Counted from the stretch's first letter, positions 1-9,227 are shown. The stretch: DNA of 64,000 nucleotides from Saprospiraceae bacterium (GCA_041392805.1 JAWKLJ010000001.1:3968001-4032000); one strand, 5' to 3'. Made by a program: numbers and translations. Notes: a model not told the origin generated them from the letters alone.

Positions 1-1
1 G

Positions 2-193
2 TTGATACACTACTTTTCTGTCTTCGGTTTGCCAGGAACTGATATTTTGACGCAAAAGTGGGAAGAACAAGAAATGGAAAAGGAATTGCAGCGTCTTAGA
101 AAAAACGAAGTGGAAACGCCGGAAGAAAAATTAGATTTGAAGGAAGTTCAAAAAATAAAGCGTGAGGATTGGAGTGAGGAAGATCTGGTCTAA
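2..193 (+). CDS. C-terminal fragment of an unknown protein, cut by the window edge
   Basis: An open frame runs from the window edge to a TAA at 193. The visible 63 residues end in a charged, Lys/Glu-rich helical tail (EEQEMEKELQRLRKNE). The only upstream start in the window is a TTG at position 2, so the true start almost certainly lies to the left. No family is recognisable. The acidic/basic tail suggests a coiled coil or a cytoplasmic extension after a missing domain. It could also be chance reading in a gene-poor edge. Confidence 0.45.
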   Translation: MIHYFSVFGLPGTDILTQKWEEQEMEKELQRLRKNEVETPEEKLDLKEVQKIKREDWSEEDLV

Positions 194-292
194 GCATGAA
201 AGCATAACTTATTGATCTCCTTTTTCCCTGAGAAATGGGGGCTTGTAAAAAGTATTTTGCGGCAATTTTTATTTTGCGTTTAATTAGTGTAC

Positions 293-479
293 TTAGGAAC
301 GTTCAAACAATAACTTCGACTTTCTGGCTGCCTTTTTTGTGACCATGCTTTGCCAAAAATACTCGCCATAACTTCGGCTACGCCTTCGCCTGCCTTTGCC
401 GGCCGGCAGGTTTTTTGGCTCGCCTGGCCACAAAATAGCCGACCCATAATTGTCGAACTTATTATTCGTACGTTCCTAA
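293..479 (-). repeat. MITE-like palindromic element, family Y, copy 1
   Basis: The 187-bp element is bounded by near-perfect inverted termini (TTAGGAACGTTC at one end, its inverse CGTTCCTAA at the other) extending inward about 25 bp. A second copy in opposite orientation lies at 50351-50673. The interior is a set of nested stems with a conserved core containing GGCGAG and a T run. Relative to the other copy, this one carries an extra short palindrome (CCTGCC...GGCAGG, about 385-412). It occupies most of the gene-free stretch 194-643; nothing else is recognised there. A 69-codon minus-strand frame inside it looks like chance. Confidence 0.75.
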
Positions 480-643
480 GGTTACTCAATTGGCCAAATT
501 TTAGCTAAAGGTAGATAAAGCATAAAGCTATCCTAACGGATAATTAGTAGCTATCATTAAAAAAGACGATAACTATGCTTCAAAAGTTAATGGCCTAGTT
601 ATATGAATTAATTTTGAAGTTTACTTACAAACAAGTCTTCCAT

Positions 644-1102
644 CTACAAATCAAACTTGATTGTTAATGGCGTCTGTACCCGCACCTCTTCTCCTTTTAA
701 TTTCCCGGGAACCCATAGGGGCATGTTGTTTATCAGTCGAATAGCTTCTTGTCCACAGCCTCCACCAATATCCCTTAGTATTTTTGAAAATATAACTTTA
801 CCATTGGGTTCCACAATAACTTCGACTAAAACGATTCCGCTAATTTTTTTTTCTTTCGCTTCTTTTGGGTATTGAAGGTGGTCCTTTAGGTAATTCTTTA
901 AGGCAAATTTACTACAGCTTTGTTTTTCGATTAGATCATTGCTTTGCTCGCAATTATCAAGGCGAAACCGAGGAGCTTCTTCTACTATTTTGTAAATAGT
1001 TTTATCTTGATAAGATGCTGGCACACTCTTTCCTTGGGCAAAAATTAAACATGGCAGAAGGACTAAGGCGGCAATAGTGAAGTTGGATTTAAGATAGAAC
1101 AT
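644..1102 (-). CDS. Secreted protein with TonB C-terminal-like domain
   Basis: The 152-residue protein has an N-terminal signal peptide (hydrophobic core near residues 8-22, ending in FAQG). Residues ~85-152 form a TonB-CTD-like domain: GIVLVEVIVEPNGKV, then a Gly-rich turn (IGGGCGQEAIRL), W, and a final TPLTIKF strand. Family knowledge: such domains bind TonB boxes or act as stand-alone periplasmic partners in Bacteroidota. The proline-rich spanning region and N-terminal anchor of a true TonB are absent, so direct energy transduction is unlikely. It lies 46 bp downstream of the response-regulator gene on the same strand and could share its transcript, but there is no functional link beyond position. 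Confidence 0.75.
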   Translation of the reverse strand: MFYLKSNFTIAALVLLPCLIFAQGKSVPASYQDKTIYKIVEEAPRFRLDNCEQSNDLIEKQSCSKFALKNYLKDHLQYPKEAKEKKISGIVLVEVIVEPNGKVIFSKILRDIGGGCGQEAIRLINNMPLWVPGKLKGEEVRVQTPLTIKFDL

Positions 1103-1148
1103 TGCATGGGGGATTTAAAGATTAGAAAATAAAAAGTAAAAGAAGTAA

Positions 1149-1841
1149 TTATTCTACAACAAAGTGGTAACCAACCCCCTTTAATGTTACAATTTTAACA
1201 CATTTGTCTCCACTAAGGTAGTCACGAAGCTTTTTAATATAGACATCTAAATTACGAGAATTGAAAAAAGAATCATCCCCCCATACTTGTTTGAGTATAT
1301 CTTTACGTTGGACAGGAATATTTTGATGACTACTAAATATTTTCAGTAACTCTGTCTCCCGGTGAGAAAGTTGTCGAGAATGACTGCCAAGGCATAATTC
1401 ATATCTATGAGGGAAGAAAGTATATTTCCCCATAGAAATGCCCTCTTCGGAGGTCTGCGGAGCTTGACGTCCTTGGGCTAAAAGCATCAAGTTGTGAATG
1501 CGCACGATAAGTTCTTCCATGCTAAAAGGCTTTTTCAGGTAATCATTGCCACCTGAACGAAAACCCTTGAGTACGTCTTCTGTCTGGTTTTTTGCGGTAA
1601 GAAAGATGATGGGAACTTGTACATCCAACTGACGAATTTCTTGGCCAATGGTGAAACCGTCCTTGCCCGGAAGCATGACGTCAAGCACGCAAATATCTGG
1701 CTGAAATTGCCGATAGGCATGCAAAGCAGAACTTCCATTTGCTTCCATGTGCACCTGGAAATTGCGGCTTTCCAGGCTCTCTTTTACAATTTTACCAAGG
1801 AAAGGCTCATCCTCCACATATAAGACTTTAACCTGCTCCAT
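1149..1841 (-). CDS. OmpR-family response regulator
   Basis: The 230-residue protein has a receiver domain (1-120) with the acidic pair E10/D11, phospho-acceptor D54 (VLDVMLPGKDG), T82 and K104 (KKPF). A winged-helix Trans_reg_C DNA-binding domain follows (about 130-228, ending in LKGVGYHF). It is the output partner of the kinase immediately upstream: the two reading frames overlap by 14 nt, a sign of translational coupling. The architecture matches RprY-like regulators common in Bacteroidota. Targets cannot be told from the sequence; the TonB-CTD gene just downstream may be in the same transcript. Confidence 0.92.
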   Translation of the reverse strand: MEQVKVLYVEDEPFLGKIVKESLESRNFQVHMEANGSSALHAYRQFQPDICVLDVMLPGKDGFTIGQEIRQLDVQVPIIFLTAKNQTEDVLKGFRSGGNDYLKKPFSMEELIVRIHNLMLLAQGRQAPQTSEEGISMGKYTFFPHRYELCLGSHSRQLSHRETELLKIFSSHQNIPVQRKDILKQVWGDDSFFNSRNLDVYIKKLRDYLSGDKCVKIVTLKGVGYHFVVE

Positions 1842-3351
1842 GCTCCACTGGTAGTTTTATGGTGAAAATACTTCCCTTCCCTGGTTCGCTCTCTACCACA
1901 ATATCGCCCTGATGGCGTTTGATGACCTTGGCTACATAGTTTAATCCCAAACCATGCCCCTTGATATCGTGCCGGTCACCAGTAGGAACGCGAAAGAATT
2001 TTTCGAAAATTTTATCCTTAAATTCAAAAGGAATCCCTATGCCATTATCGGTGACGGCTAGTTGCAAACTGCCGGCATGCCTTTCGAGATTGACAGCAAT
2101 GGACGGGTTTACCGGACTATATTTTAAAGCATTTTCCAATAAATTGTAAATGACACTGGTCAGGTGGATACGGTCACAATGCACCATAAAAGAATGGCCA
2201 CTGAACGTGAATTGAATTTTCGCAGCAAATTTTTCAAACTGCAATTTCATAGAGGTGAGAATTTCACTGACCAGTTGTTGTAAGTCCAGTTCCTCTAGCT
2301 TCAATTCCATTTCCTCCTCTCCGTACAAGGCTGTTTTTAATACTTTATCTACCAGAATAGTGAGTCTCTTTAATTCATTCCGGGATATTTCCAAGTATTC
2401 CTTGGTGCGTTTGGGGTCCTGAAGCGCATTGAAATTACTGAGTGCTTCAATGGCGACACCAACAGTCGTGATCGGCGTTTTCAGTTCGTGGGTGATATTG
2501 CTAATCAAGTCATTTTTGAGGATGGTGAGGCGCTGTTGCTTTTTCATGTTTTGAAAAACGAGTACAAAGGATAGAATGGTCAAAGAGGTTAAAAATAAAG
2601 AGAACAGGATTTGGGGAGCAATTTTTTGAAATAAAAAAGCCTTGGTATTGGAAAAGGATGCAAAATAAAGGTGCTCCTCTGGTACATCCGCCCGAATTTT
2701 TGAAGTTGTCATTTCCTCCAAGTCTAATCCTTGCGCCTCCATAGGGGGCAACCGATTCAGTACAAAGGGTAAGGTAATGTTGGATTGATTTAGCACAAAT
2801 TGGTATTGCTGGACAAGGCTATCCATTTGTAGAGAATCGGTCTGGAATTTGAAAACTTCATGGCTACTCGAGTCATCCATGGTAATGGAAAGAAAGATAC
2901 TCTGCAAAAACCGTGGAAACTTGGGCTCTTTTTCTGCATTCAGATGGACGATAGATGATTCGTGGGTTTGGGTCGTATGTGTTTCCCAATTCAGTTGGAT
3001 ACTATCGGAGGTTCGGATGAACACCGTAGAAATTGCCCCTGTATCTACAGCAATGGTTTGGTATGGGTCAAAAAAAGGTGTTTCGGTTCCTTTGAGGGTT
3101 TTCTTCACTTTGAGAAATGCACGAGTAGAGTCCTTGCCTATTTCTGCCAAGGAAGCTGCCATTAACTTTTCCGTCAAGTCATCCTGCATTTTCCGCACGA
3201 CCTTGATAAACAGGTTATCTGTTTGTTCTTCTAGCCATTCCTTTTGTGCCTGATAAACTTCACTCAACCAAAAGACCTGGAAGATAAAGAGTAACAAAAC
3301 ACTGCTAGCCATTAAGAACAACAAGCCATTGTTTTTTCTTTTTGTCTTCAT
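1828..3351 (-). CDS. Membrane sensor histidine kinase
   Basis: About 507 residues if started at the ATG at 3351 (MKTKRKN). The frame is open to 3396, but the later start places the basic residues directly before TM1 and is preferred. Layout: TM1 (~10-30), a periplasmic sensor of about 220 residues without a recognised fold, TM2 (~255-280), HisKA with the H-box NITHELKTPI (His near 286), and HATPase with N-box LLENALKYSP, G1 DNGIGIP and G2 GHGLGLN. It phosphorylates the downstream OmpR-type regulator, whose start it overlaps. All kinase motifs are intact. The signal sensed is unknown. Confidence 0.9.
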   Translation of the reverse strand: MKTKRKNNGLLFLMASSVLLLFIFQVFWLSEVYQAQKEWLEEQTDNLFIKVVRKMQDDLTEKLMAASLAEIGKDSTRAFLKVKKTLKGTETPFFDPYQTIAVDTGAISTVFIRTSDSIQLNWETHTTQTHESSIVHLNAEKEPKFPRFLQSIFLSITMDDSSSHEVFKFQTDSLQMDSLVQQYQFVLNQSNITLPFVLNRLPPMEAQGLDLEEMTTSKIRADVPEEHLYFASFSNTKAFLFQKIAPQILFSLFLTSLTILSFVLVFQNMKKQQRLTILKNDLISNITHELKTPITTVGVAIEALSNFNALQDPKRTKEYLEISRNELKRLTILVDKVLKTALYGEEEMELKLEELDLQQLVSEILTSMKLQFEKFAAKIQFTFSGHSFMVHCDRIHLTSVIYNLLENALKYSPVNPSIAVNLERHAGSLQLAVTDNGIGIPFEFKDKIFEKFFRVPTGDRHDIKGHGLGLNYVAKVIKRHQGDIVVESEPGKGSIFTIKLPVEHGAG

Positions 3352-3477
3352 ATGTATACAAAAATAGGCGTATTGAAGGGATATTTGCACGTTCATTAAC
3401 CTTAATTAACCTTAATTCTAGGATCATTAACCCTCGTTTTGGGGTACCCATGCTAGCTTTGCAAATAAAAAATCATC

Positions 3478-4221
3478 ATGAGAAAGATTTCTTTCCTGCT
3501 ATTGTTTGTCTTGCCCCTTTTACTTGTTGGACAAAAGGACCAAGGTGTTATTACTTATACCCAAAAAGTCAACCTTCACATGGGGCTTGGTGAAGGCAGT
3601 GAGCAAATGAAGGCCATGCTGCCCGAGTTTCAAACGTCTAAGTATGAATTACTTTTTAATAACAAAGCGACTTTATACCGAAGTATCAAAGAAAAACCAT
3701 TGGAAATCAATGAGGAGACCCAGGATGGCGGCCAGGTAATGATCCGAATGGAAGGCCCTCAAAGTACCATCTATACGGATTTATCTAACAGCGACCAAGT
3801 AGAAATGCGCGATTTCATAGGTAAGCAGTACCTTATCTCTGGCACAACGGAGCGCAAGTGGAAAATGACCGGTGAAACCAAGGAAGTGCTGGGCTATAAT
3901 TGCCAAAAAGCCACGCTAGAAGAGGCTGATCGACAAGTCGAAGCCTGGTTTACCACCGAATTGGCTATTCCCTCCGGCCCTGCTACTTATGGCCAACTGC
4001 CTGGCTTGATTTTAGAAATTAATGCTGATGGAGGTCGAATGTTGCTTGTTGCTGAAAACATTGAATTTAAGACATTAGAAGCGGAGGTTATGGCCGCACC
4101 AACTAAAGGCAAAAAAATTACGCGTAAGAAATACCAAAAGTTGGAAGAAGAACGCCTGCGTGAAATGAATGCTCAAGGCGGCGGTGGGGTCCGAATGATT
4201 ATCAGAACAGAAGAAAACTAA
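3478..4221 (+). CDS. GLPGLI family secreted protein
   Basis: The 247-residue protein has a clear signal peptide (MRKISFLLLFVLPLLLVGQ). It carries the motif that names the Bacteroidota GLPGLI family, here YGQLPGLILEI near residue 178, after a conserved W-F-T region (VEAWFTTELAIPSGP). The C-terminus is basic and charged (KGKKITRKKYQKLEEERLREM). The function of the family is not known; members are exported and lineage-restricted. It is divergent from the kinase operon and convergent with gldH, with a strong hairpin between. Confidence 0.88.
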   Translation: MRKISFLLLFVLPLLLVGQKDQGVITYTQKVNLHMGLGEGSEQMKAMLPEFQTSKYELLFNNKATLYRSIKEKPLEINEETQDGGQVMIRMEGPQSTIYTDLSNSDQVEMRDFIGKQYLISGTTERKWKMTGETKEVLGYNCQKATLEEADRQVEAWFTTELAIPSGPATYGQLPGLILEINADGGRMLLVAENIEFKTLEAEVMAAPTKGKKITRKKYQKLEEERLREMNAQGGGGVRMIIRTEEN

Positions 4222-4230
4222 CTAAACGAC

Positions 4231-4282
4231 AAGACATCAGAAGTTTTCGCCGGGTGCTTCCTGGATAAACTTCTGATGTCTT
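4231..4282. terminator. Bidirectional hairpin terminator
   Basis: Perfect 16-bp arms (AAGACATCAGAAGTTT and its complement) enclose a 20-nt loop between two convergent genes. The right arm reaches the stop codon of gldH. The T-run is short on both strands, so it may act as a transcription block for both directions rather than a classical intrinsic terminator. Confidence 0.75.
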
Positions 4283-4775
4283 ACTCCCCTCTCTTGTGGT
4301 CCGTCTTTTCTACAAAAAAGCTAATATTCTTTATCCCCCTAATCGGGTCACTGCGCATAAATTGCGTTAGACTAATCTTATAAACCCCAGGAATATTAAA
4401 ATAAGCTCCTTCTTGAATCGGAATGCGAAGGGTACAATAAGTCCCACTACATTTTCCTTGCCATTGCCCAGCGGTATTCGCCAATTCGAGCGAAAGGGTT
4501 TTGCTGATAGCTTCTCCAGATGGAAAATAAGTACTAATCTGGGTATATAAATTCTGGTAAGCATAATCCTTATGATGGGTAATGTCTAAAATCAAATTGT
4601 AAATCTGTAGGGTATCTGTTATTTCAAATTCGAAATCTAACACCTGATCATATGCCCAATCATCATTAGGTAGGTCTACCGATTTTGTAAAGTGATAATC
4701 GGGGCCGCAGGCCGTCAAAACTAATAACCCCAAGATGGTTGCCATAAAAACAGAAAAGCGATTCAATACTTGCAT
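4281..4775 (-). CDS. gldH: Gliding motility lipoprotein GldH
   Basis: The 164-residue protein has a lipoprotein signal peptide with lipobox LTAC (Cys23). The mature part resembles GldH: opening with Y-H-F-T-K-S-V, a DWAYDQVLDFEFEITDT block, then NLYTQISTYFPSG and a C-terminal IPGVYKISLTQFMR...I block. GldH is needed for gliding and type IX secretion-associated motility in Flavobacteria; many non-flavobacterial Bacteroidota carry it too. It is anchored in the cell envelope through the lipid. It stands alone, so the window does not show whether the strain glides. Confidence 0.85.
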   Translation of the reverse strand: MQVLNRFSVFMATILGLLVLTACGPDYHFTKSVDLPNDDWAYDQVLDFEFEITDTLQIYNLILDITHHKDYAYQNLYTQISTYFPSGEAISKTLSLELANTAGQWQGKCSGTYCTLRIPIQEGAYFNIPGVYKISLTQFMRSDPIRGIKNISFFVEKTDHKRGE

Positions 4776-4888
4776 GTCAAGGGTATGGTTTTAGTCACTC
4801 CTATTGTAACGAACTAATCTATAAAAAATTAGCCACAGTAAAAAAATCACTGCGGCTAAAGTGGAAGAAATCCTATTTAGTAAGTTTA

Positions 4889-6061
4889 TTACTTAAAGTA
4901 ATCTTTCATCTTTTCAAAAAAGCCTTTCTCTGACTTCCCTGGCTGGGGTTTGAAGTTGGGCAAATCACGCATTTTCTCCAACAAAGCACGATCTGAATCC
5001 GACAGTTTCTTGGGTGTCCATACGTTGACATGGATCAATTGATCTCCTCTGCCATAGCTTTGCACAGAAGGCATCCCTTTGCTTTTTAGTCTGAAAATTT
5101 TACCCGGTTGAGTTCCCGGTGGTATTTTAATTTTCACCTTCCCTTCGATGGTCGGCACTTCAACAGAGGTGCCCAGCGCCGCATCAGCAAAGTTCAGGTA
5201 GAGTTCATGAACTAGGTTCATGCCGTCCCTTTGCAAATCATCATGTGGCTTTTCTTCGATATTGATGAGCAGGTCACCTGCTGGTCCGCCACGCATGCCA
5301 GCATTGCCATTGCCCCTCAGAGAGAGTTGCATGCCTTCTTCCACGCCTGCCGGGATTTCAATTTCAATAGTTTCTTCGGAATAGTTTCGACCTTCTCCTT
5401 TACATTTAGTACAGGTGGCTTTGATGGTTTGGCCAGTTCCCTGGCAACTAGGACAACTAACGGTCGTTTGCATTTGTCCCAAAAACGTGCTTTTTACTTG
5501 GCGAACATACCCCGCACCTCGGCAGGTTGCACAAGTTTGCACCGCGCTGCTGTCTTTTGCCCCCGATCCATCACAAACATCACAGGTGATTTGTTTTTTA
5601 ACCTTGATTTTTTTGGTGACACCATTAGCTATCTCCTCTAGGCTCAGTGCGATTTTTACACGAAGATTGGACCCTTTTTCACCACGGGGACGGGTTCGGC
5701 CTCGACCGGCACCACTCCCTGCACCGCCAAAGAAAGACTCGAAGGGACCTCCCATATCGCCGAAGATATCTCCAAATTGTTGGAAAATATCATCCATGGT
5801 CATACCATTGCCACTAAAACCACCGCCGGCATTTCCACTTACACCTGCATGACCATATCGGTCATAGCGTGCTTTTTTATCCGCATCACTCAGCACTTCG
5901 TAAGCCTCAGCAGCCTCCTTGAATTTTTCCTCTGCCTCTTTGTTATCAGGGTTTTTATCGGGGTGATACTGGATTGCAAGTTTGCGGTAAGCTTTCTTGA
6001 CCTCCGTCTGATCCGCACTTTTAGATACCCCAAGTATCTCGTAATAATCTCTCTTTGCCAT
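4889..6061 (-). CDS. dnaJ: Chaperone protein DnaJ
   Basis: 390 residues, the usual length of a type I J-protein. J domain (1-70) with the HPD motif (QYHPDKNPD), a Gly/Phe-rich linker (~75-125), a zinc-finger domain with four CxxCxGxG-type repeats (CDVCDGSGA, CATCRGAGY, CPSCQGTG, CTKCKGEG), then the C-terminal substrate-binding and dimerisation domains (LRGNGNAGMRGG...). It stimulates DnaK ATPase and delivers unfolded clients. It lies 15 bp downstream of grpE on the same strand; dnaK is not in the window. Confidence 0.97.
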   Translation of the reverse strand: MAKRDYYEILGVSKSADQTEVKKAYRKLAIQYHPDKNPDNKEAEEKFKEAAEAYEVLSDADKKARYDRYGHAGVSGNAGGGFSGNGMTMDDIFQQFGDIFGDMGGPFESFFGGAGSGAGRGRTRPRGEKGSNLRVKIALSLEEIANGVTKKIKVKKQITCDVCDGSGAKDSSAVQTCATCRGAGYVRQVKSTFLGQMQTTVSCPSCQGTGQTIKATCTKCKGEGRNYSEETIEIEIPAGVEEGMQLSLRGNGNAGMRGGPAGDLLINIEEKPHDDLQRDGMNLVHELYLNFADAALGTSVEVPTIEGKVKIKIPPGTQPGKIFRLKSKGMPSVQSYGRGDQLIHVNVWTPKKLSDSDRALLEKMRDLPNFKPQPGKSEKGFFEKMKDYFK

Positions 6062-6076
6062 CTTTTTTAGTTAAAA

Positions 6077-6679
6077 TTATTTGCCAGTGACCACCTTTGC
6101 ATGGCGAATGATCTTATCGCCCAATTTGTATCCTGTTTCTATGGTATCAATGATTTTTCCTTTCATCTCTTCTGTTGGCGCCGGGATTTCCGTTATGGCC
6201 TCATGTAATTCTGGATCAAATGTTTCTCCGGTACTTTCCATGGGCTCTAATCCTTTTTGTTTTAATACACTGTACAGCTTATGGTAAACCAATTGAACAC
6301 CTTCAGACAGTACCTCGGTGGTGCTCTCGTCTTCTGCAATTTTTTTGGCCCTGTCAAAATCATCCAAAACTGGCAGTAACGCTGTCAATGTGTCCTGCGC
6401 TGCGGTCCGCATCATGTCAAATTTTTCTTTGATTGTTCTCCGCTTGAAATTGTCAAACTCTGCATATAGCCTCAAATACTTATCTTTTAATTCCGCATTT
6501 TGTTTTTCAAGCTTGATCAATTCTTCCTCCAAACTACTTCCCGCTGTTGATGCGTTTTCTGTCAATTGGCTTTCATCGGTATTTGTTTCTTCGAAAGCGT
6601 TGTCTTGCTCCAAAGTTTGTTTATTGGTGTCTTCCACAATCGATTCTTTTTGTGCGTTTTTTTTATTATTCTTAGTCAT
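6077..6679 (-). CDS. grpE: Nucleotide exchange factor GrpE
   Basis: About 200 residues from the ATG at 6679 (MTKNNKK); an in-frame start nine codons upstream is possible but the polar MTK start fits the family better. An acidic, low-complexity N-terminus is followed by a long coiled coil (~60-110: LEKQNAELKDKYLRLYAEFDNF, then KRRT) and the C-terminal beta domain with GLEPMESTGETFDPELHEA and GYKLGDKIIRHAKVVV-like ending. It releases ADP from DnaK. It is the first gene of a grpE-dnaJ operon. Confidence 0.96.
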   Translation of the reverse strand: MTKNNKKNAQKESIVEDTNKQTLEQDNAFEETNTDESQLTENASTAGSSLEEELIKLEKQNAELKDKYLRLYAEFDNFKRRTIKEKFDMMRTAAQDTLTALLPVLDDFDRAKKIAEDESTTEVLSEGVQLVYHKLYSVLKQKGLEPMESTGETFDPELHEAITEIPAPTEEMKGKIIDTIETGYKLGDKIIRHAKVVTGK

Positions 6680-6774
6680 TTGCCAAAATCTTTTTCTACC
6701 CTGCATTGTAATAGCAATTTTTTTGCCACGAATATTTTAAGACATTTTGTCAGGCGAAGATAAGCGGATTTAGT

Positions 6775-7323
6775 TTATTTATTGCGAAGTCTATTAATAA
6801 GTACGGTTTCAATGTCTTTAATGCTCGGATTAACCTTAATAACTTTACCATATTCATTAATAAGGTACTTGCTTGGAAGTTGCTTAACCCCAAACTGGGT
6901 GGCGATTGGAGAGTCAAAAAACCGAAGGTTAGTCGCCAGGTCCAAAATATGATAGGGCCAATTGATGGCATCTTGATAAATGGCATCTTCCCAGCGTTTG
7001 GCATCCTGCTCCACTCCTATACTCACAATCTCAAAACCCTTCAAGCCAATGTAATTAGCCCCCCTGTAAGTCGTGTATAGTTTCAACAAGTCAGGGTTTT
7101 CCTGTCGACAGGGGCCACACCAGCTTCCCCAGAAGTCAAGCAGTACCATCTGTCCACGCAACTTGGAAAGCTGAAAGGCTTGCCCTTCCAAGGTCACACC
7201 GCTAAAATCGGGGATTTCTTCTGCCGTACTATATTGGGGTTTCATATAGAAGTATTTGCCAATCAAAAAGATAACCATACCCACTAAAAGGATATTTGTC
7301 AGAATCTTAAATACTTTTTTCAT
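6775..7323 (-). CDS. Membrane-anchored TlpA/ResA-like thioredoxin
   Basis: 182 residues. One N-terminal TM helix (~8-25) leaves a periplasmic AhpC/TlpA-type domain with the active-site motif WCGPC (Cys69, Cys72) in LLDFWGSWCGPCRQENPDL. The cis-Pro loop is visible as VKQLPSKYLI. It probably reduces disulfides in envelope proteins, as for cytochrome c maturation or general thiol quality control. It is separated from grpE by about 95 bp on the same strand; co-transcription is uncertain. Confidence 0.88.
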   Translation of the reverse strand: MKKVFKILTNILLVGMVIFLIGKYFYMKPQYSTAEEIPDFSGVTLEGQAFQLSKLRGQMVLLDFWGSWCGPCRQENPDLLKLYTTYRGANYIGLKGFEIVSIGVEQDAKRWEDAIYQDAINWPYHILDLATNLRFFDSPIATQFGVKQLPSKYLINEYGKVIKVNPSIKDIETVLINRLRNK

Positions 7324-7433
7324 GCTATTTTAAGTTTTTAATTAATCAATCAAACATTGTACCTAGTAACTAAAGCCGAAGAAAGCCGTAGAAAATAAAG
7401 CTTTCTAATTATATTTATGCCAAATGAAGCGCT

Positions 7434-8342
7434 ATGATAAGTATCCACCCGAAGACAACACCTATCACCGAATTGCATCAATACTTGGTTGGGGCTATTG
7501 CTCCTCGACCCATTGCTTTTGTCAGTACAATTAATGCCTTAGGTCATCCTAATCTTGCGCCATACAGCTTTTTCAACGTCTTTAGTTCCAATCCGCCTAT
7601 CCTGGTTTTCTCTTCCAATAGGAGGGTCAGCGATAATACGACCAAAGATACCCTGCAAAATATTAAAGATACGGGGGAGCTAGTCATAAATGTTGTCAAT
7701 TATGGAATGGTACGACAAATGGCAGTAGCCAGCATCCAGTATCCGCCTTCGGTCAGCGAATTCGTCAAATCGGGACTTACCCCGATTGAAAGTGAATTGG
7801 TCCGTCCATTCAGGGTGAAAGAATCACCTGTTCAGATGGAGTGCAAGCTAAAGGAGGTGATGGCTTTGGGCGATCAGGGAGGCGCCGGACACCTGATTAT
7901 CTGCGAAATCCTCCGAATCCACCTCCAAGAAGAAATCCTGGATGATAATGGCCAAATTAACCCCCATAAAATTGATCTGGTTGGCAGAATGGGGCGAGCT
8001 TATTACGTCCGAGCCAGCGGCGAAGCCATTCACACCATATATCAACCTGTAGATACCCTCGGTATTGGCTTCGACCAATTGCCGCCTAGCGCCCGAAATA
8101 GCACCATTCTAAGTGCCAATAACCTGGGCCAAATGGCGGGGCTGCCCGCTGCACCTACCGTAGAAGAGATTGAAGTACTTAAAGCAGACCCCTATATTCA
8201 AACCCTGCTCCGCAACGAACACCCGCTGATGGCACTCCATGAATATGCGCAGCGAGAGTTTTCTAAGGAGCAAGTATGGCTTGCGGCCAAAATCGTTTGG
8301 CTTGGCGAATTAGTGGCCGATGGCATAGACTTGAAGTTGTGA
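7434..8342 (+). CDS. Flavin reductase family protein (FMN-binding split barrel)
   Basis: 302 residues. The N-terminal 200 residues match the flavin-reductase/flavoredoxin split barrel: GAIAPRPIAFVSTIN, LAPYSFFNVFSSNPPI and DTGELVINVVNY, the usual FMN contacts. About 90 further residues follow (from ~205), an extension found in a subset of the family. It likely binds FMN and reduces flavin or a related substrate in the cytoplasm. The start at 7434 is the first ATG in frame. No operon partner is obvious. Confidence 0.85.
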   Translation: MISIHPKTTPITELHQYLVGAIAPRPIAFVSTINALGHPNLAPYSFFNVFSSNPPILVFSSNRRVSDNTTKDTLQNIKDTGELVINVVNYGMVRQMAVASIQYPPSVSEFVKSGLTPIESELVRPFRVKESPVQMECKLKEVMALGDQGGAGHLIICEILRIHLQEEILDDNGQINPHKIDLVGRMGRAYYVRASGEAIHTIYQPVDTLGIGFDQLPPSARNSTILSANNLGQMAGLPAAPTVEEIEVLKADPYIQTLLRNEHPLMALHEYAQREFSKEQVWLAAKIVWLGELVADGIDLKL

Positions 8343-8462
8343 GAAAGCCCTTCGACCTGACCTTTTGCGGGTGATGCCTTATCAAAGGAACACTTTTATT
8401 ATCAGTTCTAAACTTTAAGCCTTCCGACTTCTCCTTTCTCCAGATATCTCTTATACTTGCGT

Positions 8463-9227
8463 ATGCAATTAAATTTTAAAACCTTTGGCGAAGGCCATCC
8501 CCTGATCATACTCCATGGCCTTTTTGGCACCCTCGACAATTGGCAGACCCTCGCAAAGCAGTTGAGCGATTCCTTCATGGTTTATATCATCGACCAAAGA
8601 AACCACGGCCGCTCTCCGCATGTCGATCAAATTGACTATCCCTCCATGGCCAATGACCTACGCGAATTCATGGAAGCCAATTGGATCTACGAAGCGCACC
8701 TCCTGGGGCACTCCATGGGTGGAAAAACGGCGATGCAGTTTGCTGTGGACTTTCCTGAAATGGTTAACAAACTCGTGGTAGTCGATATTGCTCCAAAAAC
8801 ATATGAGGCAGGACATGATGCCATCTTTCAGGCCCTCATGTCCATAGACCTCTCCGCTATCGATAACCGGACAGCGGCAGAAGAAGCGTTTTTACAACTG
8901 ATTACGGATAAAGGCATTACCCAATTTCTACTCAAAAACTTAAGCCGCAACAAGGAAACCGGCGGCTATCAATGGAAAATGAATTTACCCGTCATTTACC
9001 GCGATTACCCTAAAATCATTGCTGGCCTTACATCCCATGACACCTTTGCTGGCGACACCCTTTTCATCAGAGGAGGAAACTCCGATTATATCCTGGATAG
9101 TGACGAAAGCGAGATCAAAAAATATTTCCCTACCGCCGAAATTAAAACCGTTGCAGGGGCTGGGCATTGGGTGCATGCGGAGGCACCTGGGGAATTATTG
9201 GCGATGTTGCGTATGTTTTTAGGCTAA
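8463..9227 (+). CDS. Alpha/beta hydrolase, YbfF-like esterase
   Basis: About 254 residues from the ATG at 8463; a TTG two codons earlier is less likely. Oxyanion loop HGLFGTLDNW, nucleophile elbow GHSMGG (Ser84), an Asp-bearing strand (VVVDIAP) and a catalytic His in AGAGHWVHAEAPG. This combination resembles the YbfF acyl-CoA/ester hydrolase group. The natural substrate is unknown. The protein is predicted cytoplasmic (no signal peptide). It stands 120 bp after the flavin reductase gene, same strand. Confidence 0.87.
   Translation: MQLNFKTFGEGHPLIILHGLFGTLDNWQTLAKQLSDSFMVYIIDQRNHGRSPHVDQIDYPSMANDLREFMEANWIYEAHLLGHSMGGKTAMQFAVDFPEMVNKLVVVDIAPKTYEAGHDAIFQALMSIDLSAIDNRTAAEEAFLQLITDKGITQFLLKNLSRNKETGGYQWKMNLPVIYRDYPKIIAGLTSHDTFAGDTLFIRGGNSDYILDSDESEIKKYFPTAEIKTVAGAGHWVHAEAPGELLAMLRMFLG

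Noticed and set aside
280..489. 69-codon minus-strand ORF and similar frames in 50348-50542 and 50554-50793
   Set aside because: They lie within or next to the MITE-like palindromes and follow repeat structure rather than coding pattern.
5231..5852. Long plus-strand ORFs opposite dnaJ
   Set aside because: They mirror the strongly biased dnaJ codons and have no independent protein features.
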